Part shown: positions 1-8,977 of the stretch, piece by piece | Layout: the number at the start of each line of letters is the position of its first letter | How positions within the stretch are numbered: position 1 is the stretch's first letter | Source: JAHDCJ01 sp039028895 | Lineage (GTDB): Bacteria; Bacteroidota; Bacteroidia; Chitinophagales; Saprospiraceae | Assembly (NCBI GenBank): GCA_039028895.1 | Contig: JBCCHF010000010.1 | Coordinates: 1 to 64,000 of the forward strand | Direction of reading: 5' to 3' | DNA length: 64,000 bases | Notes under the pieces: generated by a model | Told to the model about the DNA's origin: nothing | What the model saw: the letters and a program-made list of their open reading frames with translations, nothing else | The model's database searches: none | Translations under genes and position numbers: made by a program

Positions 1-2352
1 AATGGTACCATCACAAGTGTCGATCCGAATGGTGACTTTACTTATGTACCAGATCCGGGCTTTGTTGGCGTAGATATTATTACTTATGAACTTTGTGATG
101 GCTGTGGCAACTGTTACACGGAGACCATTACAATTACTGTGCTGCCTGCGCCTGTGGCCAACTTCTCTGTTGCGAATTCTGGCCTTACTGCGAATTTCAC
201 TGATCTATCTACAGGCAACCCAACGAGTTGGATGTGGGACTTTGGCGATGGTAATTCTTCTACATCTCAGAACCCAAGTCATACTTACACTAATGCGGGA
301 TCTTATACTGTATGCCTGACAGTAACCAATAACTGTGGAAGCGATACCTTATGTGAAGATATCCTGCTGGAACCATGTCTGCCTCCAGTTGCTGTGGATG
401 ACTTTGGCGTGATTTGTAAAGATGCTACTAATCATCTTATTGTTGATGTATTGGCTAATGACAATTTTACAGCTCCAGCAACTATACCAACTGTTTATAT
501 TCCTACTTATGGTGTGGTAACCTTTGGAGCAAACCATGGTGAGCTTCAGTACCTTCCGGATTTTGGCTATGTTGGACCTGACACAATTGAGTATGTCATT
601 CAGGATGCCTGTGGAACGGATACAGCATTCTTTGTAATTGAAGTGATCGACAGTCCATCCGCTGCCTTTTCAGGAAGTGCCAGTGGAACGACTATAACAT
701 TCTCTGACCTTTCAACAGGTAATCCATCAAGCTGGACCTGGGATTTTGGAGATGGTGGTTCATCCACCTTGCAAAATCCAGTTCATACATATGCCTCACC
801 TGGCACTTATACGGTTTGCCTGACTGTCGGAAATATGTGTGGACAAGACACCCATTGTGTAGACTACACGATTATGGGCTGTTCCCCTGTAGATCCGGTT
901 AATGATCAATTGGACATCTGCGGTGCGAATGGAGGTGGACTGGATATCCTGACAAATGACTTTATTGCTTCTCCAGTTACCTATACCATTATCACCGGGC
1001 CAAGCAATGGTACCATTACTTCTGATGACGGAAACGGTAATATTTATTATGTGCCTAATCCAGGGTTCATTGGTACCGATATGTTCACTTACCAATTGTG
1101 TAACCTCTGTGGAATGTGTGGTACTGCTCAAGTGACTATAAATGTATCAGGACCTCCAGGTGCCGAAATTGCCAATGCAAATGTTTCGGGAATGACTGTT
1201 AGTCTTTCTGCCGTTCCAGTTCCTTCAGGTGTATACCAGTGGCAAATGGGTAATGGGGTAGTCTTAAATGGACTTAATGTCATGTATACATACCCGCAAG
1301 GAGGTGACTTTACAGTTTGTCTTACTGTCACCAATCCTTGTGGTACCGATATTACCTGTATCGTAGTTACGGTTGGTGATCCTTGTGATCAGCCTGTGGC
1401 TGTTGAGGATCATGAGCAGGTTTGTCCTGATCAATCCGTTTCTTTCAATGTATTGATCAACGACAGCTTTACACCTCCTCCGACTGTACACGTTGTAGTT
1501 CCGCCTTCACATGGATCACTGGTTTTCCTTGACCCAGCGACTGGAGATATGACTTACCAGGCAAGTGTCTCATTTCCTGGCACTGATAGTCTGATGTACC
1601 TGTTGGTTGACCAGTGTGGTAGTGATACTGCCTGGGTACATCTGGTCTGCGAAGGCGGTATCCTAGTAGACCCTCAGGTAATCCTGGAAGGATTTTATGA
1701 TGAGCAATTGGATATGATGAGTGAAGGACTATACGACAACCAGCTCTTACCGCTTGACCAGCCATTTGGTGGTGCACCGTGGAATTACACAGGATTGGAA
1801 TTCGTCAATTCTTATGCAGACTTCAGTGGTCTTGACGGCAATGTTTCGGACTGGATAATGGTTTACCTGCTTGACCCATTGGACCCAAGTGAGATAATAG
1901 ACCAAAAAGCCTGTCTGCTTTGGTCAAATGGCAGAGTTACCGGCGTTGATGGCGGTCCGGTTGAGTTTGATCAACCTGAGGGACAATATCACCTAGCGCT
2001 AATACCACATAATCACCTTGGCATTGTGACTGGAATTGTTCATGACCTTGACGCGTCAACTCCAAAGCTTATTGACTTTACCTCTGCAGCTGAGCCCACA
2101 TATGGTGGTGGATCTGACAGGAAGGCGATAGGCGGCATCATGGCCCTATATTCAGGTGATGCCAATAGTGACGGTGCTATCAACGCAGTTGATAAAAATG
2201 CTTACTGGACCCCTCAGAATGGTACTGCTCCGAGTTATCTCAATACGGCAGACTTTAATGGTGATGGTGCAGTAAATGCTGTAGACAAAAACACTTACTG
2301 GAATCCGAATAATGGCAGCCAGGGACAATATCCGTTCCTATGGCCACAATAA
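1..2352 (+). CDS. Large PKD/Ig-like surface protein with C-terminal dockerin-like repeats (5' end missing)
   Basis: The reading frame is open from base 1, so the gene starts before the window; the first in-frame start-like codon (GTG at 139) lies inside a domain and is not a real start. Visible are alternating Ig/cadherin-like domains (Cys-rich, with the pattern VDDxxxVC..VLxND...G...Y.P..GF.G.D...Y) and three PKD domains (WDFGDG cores near bases 230 and 740, a degenerate third near 1250). A roughly 150-residue module follows (about 1660-2140). The end carries two dockerin-type calcium loops, DANSDGAINAVDK and DFNGDGAVNAVDK. No T9SS type A or B tag is visible; the protein ends shortly after the second loop. 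It is probably an exported surface or matrix protein. Binding partner and function are unknown. Confidence 0.85.
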   Translation, partial: NGTITSVDPNGDFTYVPDPGFVGVDIITYELCDGCGNCYTETITITVLPAPVANFSVANSGLTANFTDLSTGNPTSWMWDFGDGNSSTSQNPSHTYTNAGSYTVCLTVTNNCGSDTLCEDILLEPCLPPVAVDDFGVICKDATNHLIVDVLANDNFTAPATIPTVYIPTYGVVTFGANHGELQYLPDFGYVGPDTIEYVIQDACGTDTAFFVIEVIDSPSAAFSGSASGTTITFSDLSTGNPSSWTWDFGDGGSSTLQNPVHTYASPGTYTVCLTVGNMCGQDTHCVDYTIMGCSPVDPVNDQLDICGANGGGLDILTNDFIASPVTYTIITGPSNGTITSDDGNGNIYYVPNPGFIGTDMFTYQLCNLCGMCGTAQVTINVSGPPGAEIANANVSGMTVSLSAVPVPSGVYQWQMGNGVVLNGLNVMYTYPQGGDFTVCLTVTNPCGTDITCIVVTVGDPCDQPVAVEDHEQVCPDQSVSFNVLINDSFTPPPTVHVVVPPSHGSLVFLDPATGDMTYQASVSFPGTDSLMYLLVDQCGSDTAWVHLVCEGGILVDPQVILEGFYDEQLDMMSEGLYDNQLLPLDQPFGGAPWNYTGLEFVNSYADFSGLDGNVSDWIMVYLLDPLDPSEIIDQKACLLWSNGRVTGVDGGPVEFDQPEGQYHLALIPHNHLGIVTGIVHDLDASTPKLIDFTSAAEPTYGGGSDRKAIGGIMALYSGDANSDGAINAVDKNAYWTPQNGTAPSYLNTADFNGDGAVNAVDKNTYWNPNNGSQGQYPFLWPQ

Positions 2353-2368
2353 TATAAGTTAGGGCTGT

Positions 2369-2417
2369 AAGGTCGGGGCAGGACACAGGTCTTCGCCTCG
2401 GCCTTCATTTTTTCTTT
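2369..2417 (+). terminator. Rho-independent terminator after the PKD/dockerin-like gene
   Basis: A 10-bp stem with two G-T pairs (2369-2378 with 2396-2405) and a 17-nt loop is followed by a T-rich tract. It lies 16 bases after the stop codon. Confidence 0.7.
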
Positions 2418-2474
2418 GGCAAAAGTTCAGTGTATTGGATAGTTAACAAAGCGAAAACCTGAAAAAACTTTCTC

Positions 2475-2490
2475 ATTCCGGTAACGGAAT
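2475..2490. promoter_or_regulatory. Inverted repeat ATTCCG-GTAA-CGGAAT in the leader of the next gene
   Basis: A perfect 6-bp inverted repeat with a 4-base spacer lies about 100 bases before the start at 2592, in an A/T-rich stretch. It could be an operator or a small RNA hairpin. Nothing else in the window matches it, so its role is unassigned. Confidence 0.25.
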
Positions 2491-2591
2491 AAAAATTAAA
2501 AAGAACATAATAATAAATGCCTTAGCGGCAGATCCGAGGCAAGACAATATACTCGATCCAACCTCAAGGATTAATAAAATCGAAAATTACC

Positions 2592-3683
2592 ATGAGATAT
2601 ATAAATATCATTTTCGTCTTTGCGCTGTGCTTTTTGATTGAAGCAACAACGTATGCGCAGCCTACATTTTACCTCCGCTTCGAAACGGTAACGGCTAATG
2701 GCGTTGACTATGAAGTAGACATCTATATGGCCGGCTCGGCAGAATTTGAACTGGGGTCGTCCAACCTGCAATTCACTTATGATAATACAGATATGGACAA
2801 TCCAACATTGGTAGCCACAGAAGCAACCGATTTGACCAGTTCTCCTTTTTATAGTGTCACCGCTACGCGGCCAATGACGAATAAGGCTTCACTAAATATC
2901 AATCTTTTCAGTTCATTATTGTCGCCGCTTGTGACTGTACCAGCTCACCCGACATGGATCAAGTTGGCGCGCCTTCATTTTGATGTGCTCGACGCATCTG
3001 CTGCGACAAACCTGGAATGGTCATATAATGGATTAACCACTGAAACCGTGGCTTTTCTTGCTGATGAAACTACACAGATTTATGTCGCCAATCCGGGGGG
3101 TGACCTTGAAAACCTAGTTGGTGATTTACTTCCGGTCGAGTTGACCTCATTTGAAGCAACAGCCAAAGAAGATTTCATCCAGATAGACTGGAGAAGTGCG
3201 ACGGAGGTCAATTTTTCAGGATATGAAATTCAACGTTCGCTTGACGGGATAGACTTTAAAACCATTGCCTGGGTATCTGGGAACGGGACGACAGGTCAGA
3301 TCAACGAATACAGATATAAAGATCATGACATCTTCTATAACCAAAACACTTACTATCGATTAAAGCAGGTTGACCTGGATGGCTCTTTCGAGTATTCGGA
3401 CGTCCGGGTTGCTGTTATCCGCAAAGATGGCATCCAGTTGACCAGCATTAGTCCGAACCCAACCGAAGGTCAGACCAAGTTACAGATTGAGTCGTCGTTC
3501 GACAGTCCGGCTGTCATTGAGATTTACTCAAATACTGGTCAGCTTGTTCATTCCCGTAAGGAAGATGTACAGAAAGGCTATAATTCCTTCGACCTTGACC
3601 TCAGTCAATTGCCCGGTGGCATGTATATGGTCATTGTGCAGCAGGGGAAAGAACGGTATACGAATAAATTATTGAAACTGTAA
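2592..3683 (+). CDS. T9SS type A cargo protein, possible cohesin-like N-terminal domain
   Basis: 363 residues. An N-terminal signal peptide (about residues 1-22, ending TTYAQ) leads into a beta domain of about 150 residues. This domain contains FELGSSNLQFTYDN, a pattern I associate with cohesin-like folds in Bacteroidota surface proteins. A linker typical of T9SS cargo (LPVELTSFEA) and an Fn3-like segment follow, and the last 85 residues are a type A sorting tag (SISPNPTEGQTKLQI... ending TNKLLKL). The protein is expected to cross the outer membrane through T9SS and attach to the surface. It lies after a terminator, so it probably has its own promoter. The cohesin assignment is an inference from pattern only. 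Confidence 0.8.
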   Translation: MRYINIIFVFALCFLIEATTYAQPTFYLRFETVTANGVDYEVDIYMAGSAEFELGSSNLQFTYDNTDMDNPTLVATEATDLTSSPFYSVTATRPMTNKASLNINLFSSLLSPLVTVPAHPTWIKLARLHFDVLDASAATNLEWSYNGLTTETVAFLADETTQIYVANPGGDLENLVGDLLPVELTSFEATAKEDFIQIDWRSATEVNFSGYEIQRSLDGIDFKTIAWVSGNGTTGQINEYRYKDHDIFYNQNTYYRLKQVDLDGSFEYSDVRVAVIRKDGIQLTSISPNPTEGQTKLQIESSFDSPAVIEIYSNTGQLVHSRKEDVQKGYNSFDLDLSQLPGGMYMVIVQQGKERYTNKLLKL

Positions 3684-3842
3684 CAGGTGGCAATTGGCAA
3701 TCTGATAACAGATATTAGAATTTTGAGATTAGGAATTGATTTGAGATTATTTAATAGAACCCTGATTTCATTTTTACGGCAAAAGTGCCGGTATGGTAGG
3801 TAGTAGAAAGGGTTGCGCACCAGCAGCCCAACTGCTCTTGGT

Positions 3843-3888
3843 AAAAGACTCGCCTTTCCGGAGATTATCCGGGAGGGCGTCTTTTTTG
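3843..3888. terminator. Bidirectional terminator between converging genes
   Basis: AAAGAC...GTCTTT flanks a 10-bp GC-rich stem (GCCTTTCCGG with CCGGGAGGGC) and a 7-nt loop. There is an A run on the left and a T run on the right, so it can stop transcription on both strands. It sits just past the - strand aldolase stop codon and 160 bases after the + strand T9SS gene. Confidence 0.75.
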
Positions 3889-3898
3889 GGTTTCGAAA

Positions 3899-4567
3899 TT
3901 AACTTCTAATATCTGTAATGTACCCTAATGCTGTTTTGGTAAGTTGCCTGATGCCTTCATAATCGAAGTTCCCGTCAGCATCCTTGACCATTAGCTTTGA
4001 TCCCATTCCGACACAATAGGCACCTGCATCGAACCATTGTTTCAGGTTGTTGTACTCAGGTGAAACGCCTCCGGTAGGCATAATACTCGTCCATGGTTGA
4101 GGCCCGCGTATTGATTTAATGAAATTAGGGGCATAAACACTGCCGGGAAATAACTTGACAACTTCGCAGCCCAGTTCTTCAGCCAGACCGACTTCGGTAA
4201 GCGATCCACAGCCAGGGCTGTAAAGAATCTTCCTTCGATTACACACTAAAGCGACGTCTTGTCTTAAAGAAGCGGAAACGATAAAATTTGCTCCGGATTG
4301 AATTAAAATAGACGCTGTACCTGCATCAGTAACGGAACCAACCCCAAGGATCATTTCCGGAAGTTCTCTGATGCAATACTTATTCAGTTCAGCGAAAACT
4401 TCGTGGGCGAAATCCCCTCTATTGGTGAATTCCAGGAGTCTTGCACCTCCATTATAGCAGGCGGTGACCACTTTTTTACAAACTTCAAAGTCGGGATGAT
4501 AGAAAAGTGGAACCATCCCTTGTTCTGCCATTTTCAGGGCAACTTGTATTCTGGTAAATCTTGCCAT
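3899..4567 (-). CDS. eda: KDPG aldolase (2-dehydro-3-deoxy-6-phosphogluconate aldolase)
   Basis: 222 residues, usual length for the family. It splits KDPG into pyruvate and glyceraldehyde-3-phosphate in the cytoplasm, the last step of alginate monomer breakdown. Family landmarks are the active-site Glu46 in LLEFTNR, the GVGSVTDAG segment, the Schiff-base Lys138 in EVVKLFPGS and the phosphate-binding PTGGVS. It is the last gene of a co-directional run that starts at 10228, 11 bases after the KDG kinase gene, and it ends at a strong hairpin. Family members can also act on 4-hydroxy-2-oxoglutarate, but the neighbours point to KDPG. Confidence 0.93.
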   Translation of the reverse strand: MARFTRIQVALKMAEQGMVPLFYHPDFEVCKKVVTACYNGGARLLEFTNRGDFAHEVFAELNKYCIRELPEMILGVGSVTDAGTASILIQSGANFIVSASLRQDVALVCNRRKILYSPGCGSLTEVGLAEELGCEVVKLFPGSVYAPNFIKSIRGPQPWTSIMPTGGVSPEYNNLKQWFDAGAYCVGMGSKLMVKDADGNFDYEGIRQLTKTALGYITDIRS

Positions 4568-4578
4568 TTTGCGTGTTA

Positions 4579-5616
4579 TTATCGGCTAACCCTTCCGCTG
4601 GCGTCTCCACTCATTAGCTTTTCAACTTCCTCAACAGTCACCAGGTTGGCATCGCCATAAATGGTATGTTTGAGACAGGAAGCTGCAACTGCAAAATTAA
4701 GTGCTTTTTGGTCATCATTCTGGTAGGTCATCAACCCATAGATCAATCCGCCCATGAAGCTGTCGCCACCGCCAACGCGATCAACGATGTGTGTGATATC
4801 GTAGGTCGGTGCTTTGTAGAGGGTTTCACCATCGTACAAAACACCGGACCACGTATTATGAGAAGCAGAAATTGAACCACGGAGTGTGGTTATTACTTTT
4901 TTGGCGCGTGGGAACATTGTCATCATTTGTTTCAACACAGAGAGATAAGACTCCGCGTCGACTGAATGTCCCTGGGTAACATCAACGCCTTCGGGATGGA
5001 GGCCAAAGTGTTTTTCGGCATCTTCTTCGTTGCCTAATATCACATCGCACCCTGCAACGAGTTTTGGCATCACCTCTCCTGGCTGTTTGCCATATTTCCA
5101 AAGCTTTTTACGATAATTCAGATCTGTAGAAACGGTCACCCCCATTTTGTTGGCCATCTGAATAGCTTCAAGGCATGCATCGGCAGCACCTTGAGAGATA
5201 GCAGGCGTGATGCCGGTCCAGTGAAACCAATCGGCATCCTTAAAAACCGCTTCCCAATCGACCATTCCTTTCTCGATGGTGGAGATGGCGGAATGTGCTC
5301 TGTCATAAACGACCTTACTCCCTCTGCTTACCGCACCTATTTCGAGGAAATAAATACCCAATCGTTCTCCGCCTCTTACGATGTGCTGTGTGCCAACACC
5401 TCGCTTACGCATTTCCATCAATGCGCAATCTCCAATATCGTTTTTTGGTAAGCGGGTAACGAATTCTACGGGTATTCCATAATTGGCGAGGGTTACAGCT
5501 ACATTACTTTCTCCGCCGCCATAAATTACTTCGAAGGAACTTGCTTGAGAGAATCGCTTGAACCCTGGAGGGGTCAATCTTAACATAATCTCTCCGAATG
5601 TTACTACCTTTTTCAT
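4579..5616 (-). CDS. kdgK: 2-keto-3-deoxygluconate (KDG) kinase, PfkB family
   Basis: 345 residues from the ATG at 5616. A GTG three codons upstream is possible, but MKKVVTFGEIMLRL is the normal family N-terminus. It phosphorylates KDG with ATP to KDPG, the aldolase substrate. Seen are the N-terminal glycine motif VIYGGGESNVAV of PfkB sugar kinases and the C-terminal signature DRVGGGDSFMGG, whose Asp (residue 285) is the catalytic base. It lies between an SDR gene (23-base gap) and eda (11-base gap), the expected order for DEH to KDG to KDPG. Some relatives accept other keto-deoxy sugars; context favours KDG. Confidence 0.92.
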   Translation of the reverse strand: MKKVVTFGEIMLRLTPPGFKRFSQASSFEVIYGGGESNVAVTLANYGIPVEFVTRLPKNDIGDCALMEMRKRGVGTQHIVRGGERLGIYFLEIGAVSRGSKVVYDRAHSAISTIEKGMVDWEAVFKDADWFHWTGITPAISQGAADACLEAIQMANKMGVTVSTDLNYRKKLWKYGKQPGEVMPKLVAGCDVILGNEEDAEKHFGLHPEGVDVTQGHSVDAESYLSVLKQMMTMFPRAKKVITTLRGSISASHNTWSGVLYDGETLYKAPTYDITHIVDRVGGGDSFMGGLIYGLMTYQNDDQKALNFAVAASCLKHTIYGDANLVTVEEVEKLMSGDASGRVSR

Positions 5617-5639
5617 TGAGTACACAATTATTTTTTTCT

Positions 5640-6395
5640 CTAGGAAAAGGCTAATCCGCCATTAATGTCATAATTAGCTCCTGAGATAAATGAGCTCTTG
5701 TCTGAAGCCAGGTAAACCACTAAATCAGCTACCTCATCAGCTCTTCCTTCTCTTTTTAACGGGGTTTTACCAGCTACCATTATCCGAATTTCATCAGTCG
5801 TAAAATCATCGTGGAATTTAGTACCTATGAGTCCGGGGCAAACCGCATTAACCCTGATGCCTTTAGGACCAAGTTCTTTGGCCATTGACCGGGTAAATGT
5901 CGTTACAGCTCCTTTGGAAGAAGCGTACAGGGAAGATCCGCCACCCCCACCATCTCTTGCAGCCTGGGAAGAAAGGTTGACAATGGAGCTCCCTTGCCCC
6001 ATCAGGGGTTCAAATGCCTGCATTACGAAAACAGTCGACTTGAAATTTACGTTCATGACCAGGTCATAAAACGACTCGTCCAGTTCTTGTAACTTTTTTC
6101 GTGCAAAAAGGCCGCCAGCATTATTCACCAAAACATCCACCTTATCGCCGAAGGCTTCTGTTGTCTTTGCTTTTAGGTGATGAATATCAATTAAGCTTGA
6201 TACATCTGCTTTTACAGCAACAGCTTCGCCTCCAAAAGATTTTATTTCATTTACCGTTTCATTGGCTCCTGCTTCAGAATTATAATAGTTAACGACTACT
6301 TTAGCGCCTTCTTTTGCCAGTCCAATTGAAATGGCTCTTCCTATGTCCCTGGAGCCTCCGGTTACTACGGCTACTTTTCCTTTTAATTGACCCAT
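5640..6395 (-). CDS. Short-chain dehydrogenase, probable DEH reductase
   Basis: 251 residues, classical SDR. The cofactor motif TGGSRDIG is at 12-19, NNAG at 91-94, the catalytic Ser at 142/143 and Y157-x3-K161 in YASSK. In alginate loci an SDR of this type reduces 4-deoxy-L-erythro-5-hexoseulose uronate (DEH) to KDG using NAD(P)H. Its position directly before kdgK and eda supports that role. A poly-Gly stretch (DGGGGGSS) just before the catalytic Tyr is unusual. Which of the two SDRs here is the true DEH reductase cannot be told from sequence. Confidence 0.85.
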   Translation of the reverse strand: MGQLKGKVAVVTGGSRDIGRAISIGLAKEGAKVVVNYYNSEAGANETVNEIKSFGGEAVAVKADVSSLIDIHHLKAKTTEAFGDKVDVLVNNAGGLFARKKLQELDESFYDLVMNVNFKSTVFVMQAFEPLMGQGSSIVNLSSQAARDGGGGGSSLYASSKGAVTTFTRSMAKELGPKGIRVNAVCPGLIGTKFHDDFTTDEIRIMVAGKTPLKREGRADEVADLVVYLASDKSSFISGANYDINGGLAFS

Positions 6396-6421
6396 AATTA
6401 TCTCTGCATTATAATAAAAGA

Positions 6422-7180
6422 CTAAATTCCTAGTGCCTGACCACCTCCAATCTGGATCGTCTCGGCAGTTATAAATGCTGCATCTTTACTTGCCAGAAAA
6501 GAAACAACACCAGCGACATCGTCAGGCTGACCTAATCTTCCCAACATAATATTATTGGCCCATGAGGCAAAAACCTCTGGTTTTGTAGATTTGATCTGAC
6601 TGTGAAATGGTGTATCGATTGTACCTGGAGATACAGCATTTACTCTAATGCCATATTCCGCCAAATCCTTGGCCAAAGCCCTCGTAATCGTATGGACACC
6701 AGCTTTGGATGTTCCATAGATTCCAGCGCCGGGTCCTCCGGCATTCCACGCTGCATTTGATGTATAATTAATTATTGTTGGATTGTCTCCCTTTTTGAGG
6801 AAAGGGATGGCAGCTCTTGAGGCAAAAAAGACGGAATCGAGGTTCAATGCCATAACGAATCTGTAAAATTCAGTGGTCATATCTTCAAATCGGGATCTGC
6901 CGCCCAGTCCACCAGCATTATTCACAAGGACATCAATTCTTCCGTACTTGTTACCAATATTGGTAATATTTGCTGTTACCTCTTCTTCTTTGGTAACATC
7001 AAATCCGCAGTATTCTGCATTAATACCTTCGTCTATTAATTCTTTGGCTTTTTCTTGTCCTTTTTCGTGATCGATACCATTCAAAATTACGGTAAATCCG
7101 TCTTGGCCCAATCGTCTTGCAACTGCAAAACCAATCCCGCTTGTGGCACCTGTAACTATTGCAACTTTATTATCACTCAT
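6422..7180 (-). CDS. Second short-chain dehydrogenase of the alginate operon
   Basis: 252 residues, classical SDR with TGATSGIG at 10-17, NNAG at 87-90, catalytic Ser141 and Y155-x3-K159 (YGTSK). It lies 26 bases before the other SDR. The two share the fold but differ clearly in sequence, so this is not a fresh duplication. It may be an alternative DEH reductase with different cofactor preference or may act on a related keto-uronate. Cytoplasmic. Confidence 0.85.
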   Translation of the reverse strand: MSDNKVAIVTGATSGIGFAVARRLGQDGFTVILNGIDHEKGQEKAKELIDEGINAEYCGFDVTKEEEVTANITNIGNKYGRIDVLVNNAGGLGGRSRFEDMTTEFYRFVMALNLDSVFFASRAAIPFLKKGDNPTIINYTSNAAWNAGGPGAGIYGTSKAGVHTITRALAKDLAEYGIRVNAVSPGTIDTPFHSQIKSTKPEVFASWANNIMLGRLGQPDDVAGVVSFLASKDAAFITAETIQIGGGQALGI

Positions 7181-7234
7181 AATTATATGTTCTTTTTACT
7201 GTTTTCGTTTATTTCGATTCTTCTATTTCTAAAC

Positions 7235-8575
7235 TTACCCGGCTGGGGTATCCAGGATTTCTTCATTGTCTATATATCCCGGCCTTGGTTTTAATGGTTC
7301 AATTTTGGGGCACAACAACCATACAGCAATCATTGCTATTACCGCTAAGGCAGCTCCAATAATAAAAGCTGGTGTATAATTCCCTCCTGCAGTAAGCCAG
7401 GGAATGAGGTAGGTCAACCCTGCTGCTGCAAGTTTAGCTGCCATACCGGCAATACCAGCCAATGTACCGACTGTTTTCTTTCCGAAAAGGTCACTTGGCA
7501 AGGTCTGAACATTACCAATAGCGGTTTGGAATCCAAAAAGGATAACGGCCATTAACAATACCGCTGTTATCGGCCCGCCAGGGCTTGACATCATCAAGAG
7601 TGATGGCAACATAATCAGGCATCCCAATGTGATTACCAATTTCCGGGTTCTGTCTACCGACCACCCGACTTTAATCCGGTTTTGGGCCAGAAGTCCGCCA
7701 AACCACGCACCGAACATCGCCCCTACATATGGCACCCAACCGTAGATTCCGATGGTTTTGACATCCATACCATAAACTTCAGAAAGGTAGATGGGTATCC
7801 AGAATACAAAGAGCCACCATATCGGATCAATCACTGCTGAAGCAATAATTACACCCCAGCTTTCCTTGTGCTTTAGCAACTCCTTTGTATTGGGGTTATA
7901 GGCTTCTACTGGTTCGTCTGTTTGAGCATCAGAATTTGTTTGACCGCTTAATATATAATCGCGTTCTTCGTCAGTTAACCAAGGGTGAGATTTGGGCGGT
8001 GCCTTGACCAGGATCATCCATGGAATCAACCATAACAGACCCGTTAAACCAACCAGGATAAAGATCGCCTGCCAACTAAAATAGACGGTCAGAAAGGCGA
8101 TTAATGGTATAGAGACAATACCCCCTATGGCTGCCCCGGAGTTAAATAACCCCTGGGCGAAGGCTCGTTCTTTTGTGGGGAACCATTCGGCATTACCTTT
8201 TGTGGCACCAGGCCAGTTTCCAGCTTCGGCCACCCCAAGAATGCTTCGGAAGATACTAAAGCTAACCACACCTTTTGCGAAAGCATGAAGTGCCGTAGCA
8301 ATAGACCAAAAACCAATAGATAATGCAAAGCCAAGGCGAGTACCGATCCAGTCAAATATTTTACCAAAAATAGCCTGACCAAAGGCATAGGAGAACACGA
8401 AAATGACCGAAATAAGCGCATATATTGCTTTGCGTTCATCTTCAGAATTATCTGGATAAAGGTCAACAGCAATCTCGGGCCAAAGGACACCTAGCGATTG
8501 GCGGTCAATGTAATTTATTACTGTGGCAATGGCAATCAGAGCGATCACCCACCACCTGAGTCCTTTTATTTTCAT
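7235..8575 (-). CDS. MFS transporter, hexuronate/anion:cation symporter type
   Basis: 446 residues with about 12 hydrophobic segments. The N-terminus carries NYIDRQSLGVLWP, typical of ExuT-like uronate carriers, and the loop KIFDWIGTRLGF matches the MFS loop 2-3 motif. It is the likely inner-membrane importer of unsaturated uronate monomer or DEH. The start codon overlaps the stop of the upstream cupin gene (ATGA), which indicates translational coupling. The C-terminus is cytoplasmic and short. Confidence 0.88.
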   Translation of the reverse strand: MKIKGLRWWVIALIAIATVINYIDRQSLGVLWPEIAVDLYPDNSEDERKAIYALISVIFVFSYAFGQAIFGKIFDWIGTRLGFALSIGFWSIATALHAFAKGVVSFSIFRSILGVAEAGNWPGATKGNAEWFPTKERAFAQGLFNSGAAIGGIVSIPLIAFLTVYFSWQAIFILVGLTGLLWLIPWMILVKAPPKSHPWLTDEERDYILSGQTNSDAQTDEPVEAYNPNTKELLKHKESWGVIIASAVIDPIWWLFVFWIPIYLSEVYGMDVKTIGIYGWVPYVGAMFGAWFGGLLAQNRIKVGWSVDRTRKLVITLGCLIMLPSLLMMSSPGGPITAVLLMAVILFGFQTAIGNVQTLPSDLFGKKTVGTLAGIAGMAAKLAAAGLTYLIPWLTAGGNYTPAFIIGAALAVIAMIAVWLLCPKIEPLKPRPGYIDNEEILDTPAG

Positions 8576-8931
8576 GTCGTTTCGTTTTGGATAAAGTCTT
8601 CTCTCATTGGACTGAAGACATCAATCAGTTTCCCTGGCTTGATGCAGGTACAGCCGTGCATAACCATTGGCGGAATGTAGTAGGAGTCACCAGCTTTGAT
8701 GATACGGATGTCATCACCAATCGTCATCTCAAACTCGCCACTTTCAACGTAAGTTACCTGTGAGTGATGGTGATTATGCAGTTGTCCGACGCCTCCAGCT
8801 TTAAAATCGGCGATTACCAGCATGATCTTGTCATCATAGCCGTGGATTTGCCTGCGCAGCAGTGGGTCAACCTGTTCCCATTCCATATCTTCCTGCATGA
8901 AGTATTCTCTTTTACCTTTCACTATACTCAT
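8572..8931 (-). CDS. kdgF: KdgF-like cupin, unsaturated uronate ring opening
   Basis: 119 residues, one cupin barrel, usual size for KdgF. The metal-binding motif HNHHHSQVTYVESGEFEMTI (about residues 52-71) and the later H in PPMVMHGC supply the expected His ligands. KdgF speeds conversion of the unsaturated uronate monomer released by lyases to its linear ketonised form (DEH). It is coupled to the MFS transporter by a 4-base overlap and lies upstream of the DEH-reducing SDR genes. Confidence 0.85.
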   Translation of the reverse strand: MSIVKGKREYFMQEDMEWEQVDPLLRRQIHGYDDKIMLVIADFKAGGVGQLHNHHHSQVTYVESGEFEMTIGDDIRIIKAGDSYYIPPMVMHGCTCIKPGKLIDVFSPMREDFIQNETT

Positions 8932-8977
8932 ATCTGTTTTGGTTTTTTATCTGATTATTGATTTCGAATTGAATAAT

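Noticed and set aside
3684..3842. Riboswitch or small RNA between the T9SS gene and eda
   Set aside because: Only the terminator hairpin is clear; no known riboswitch core was recognised.
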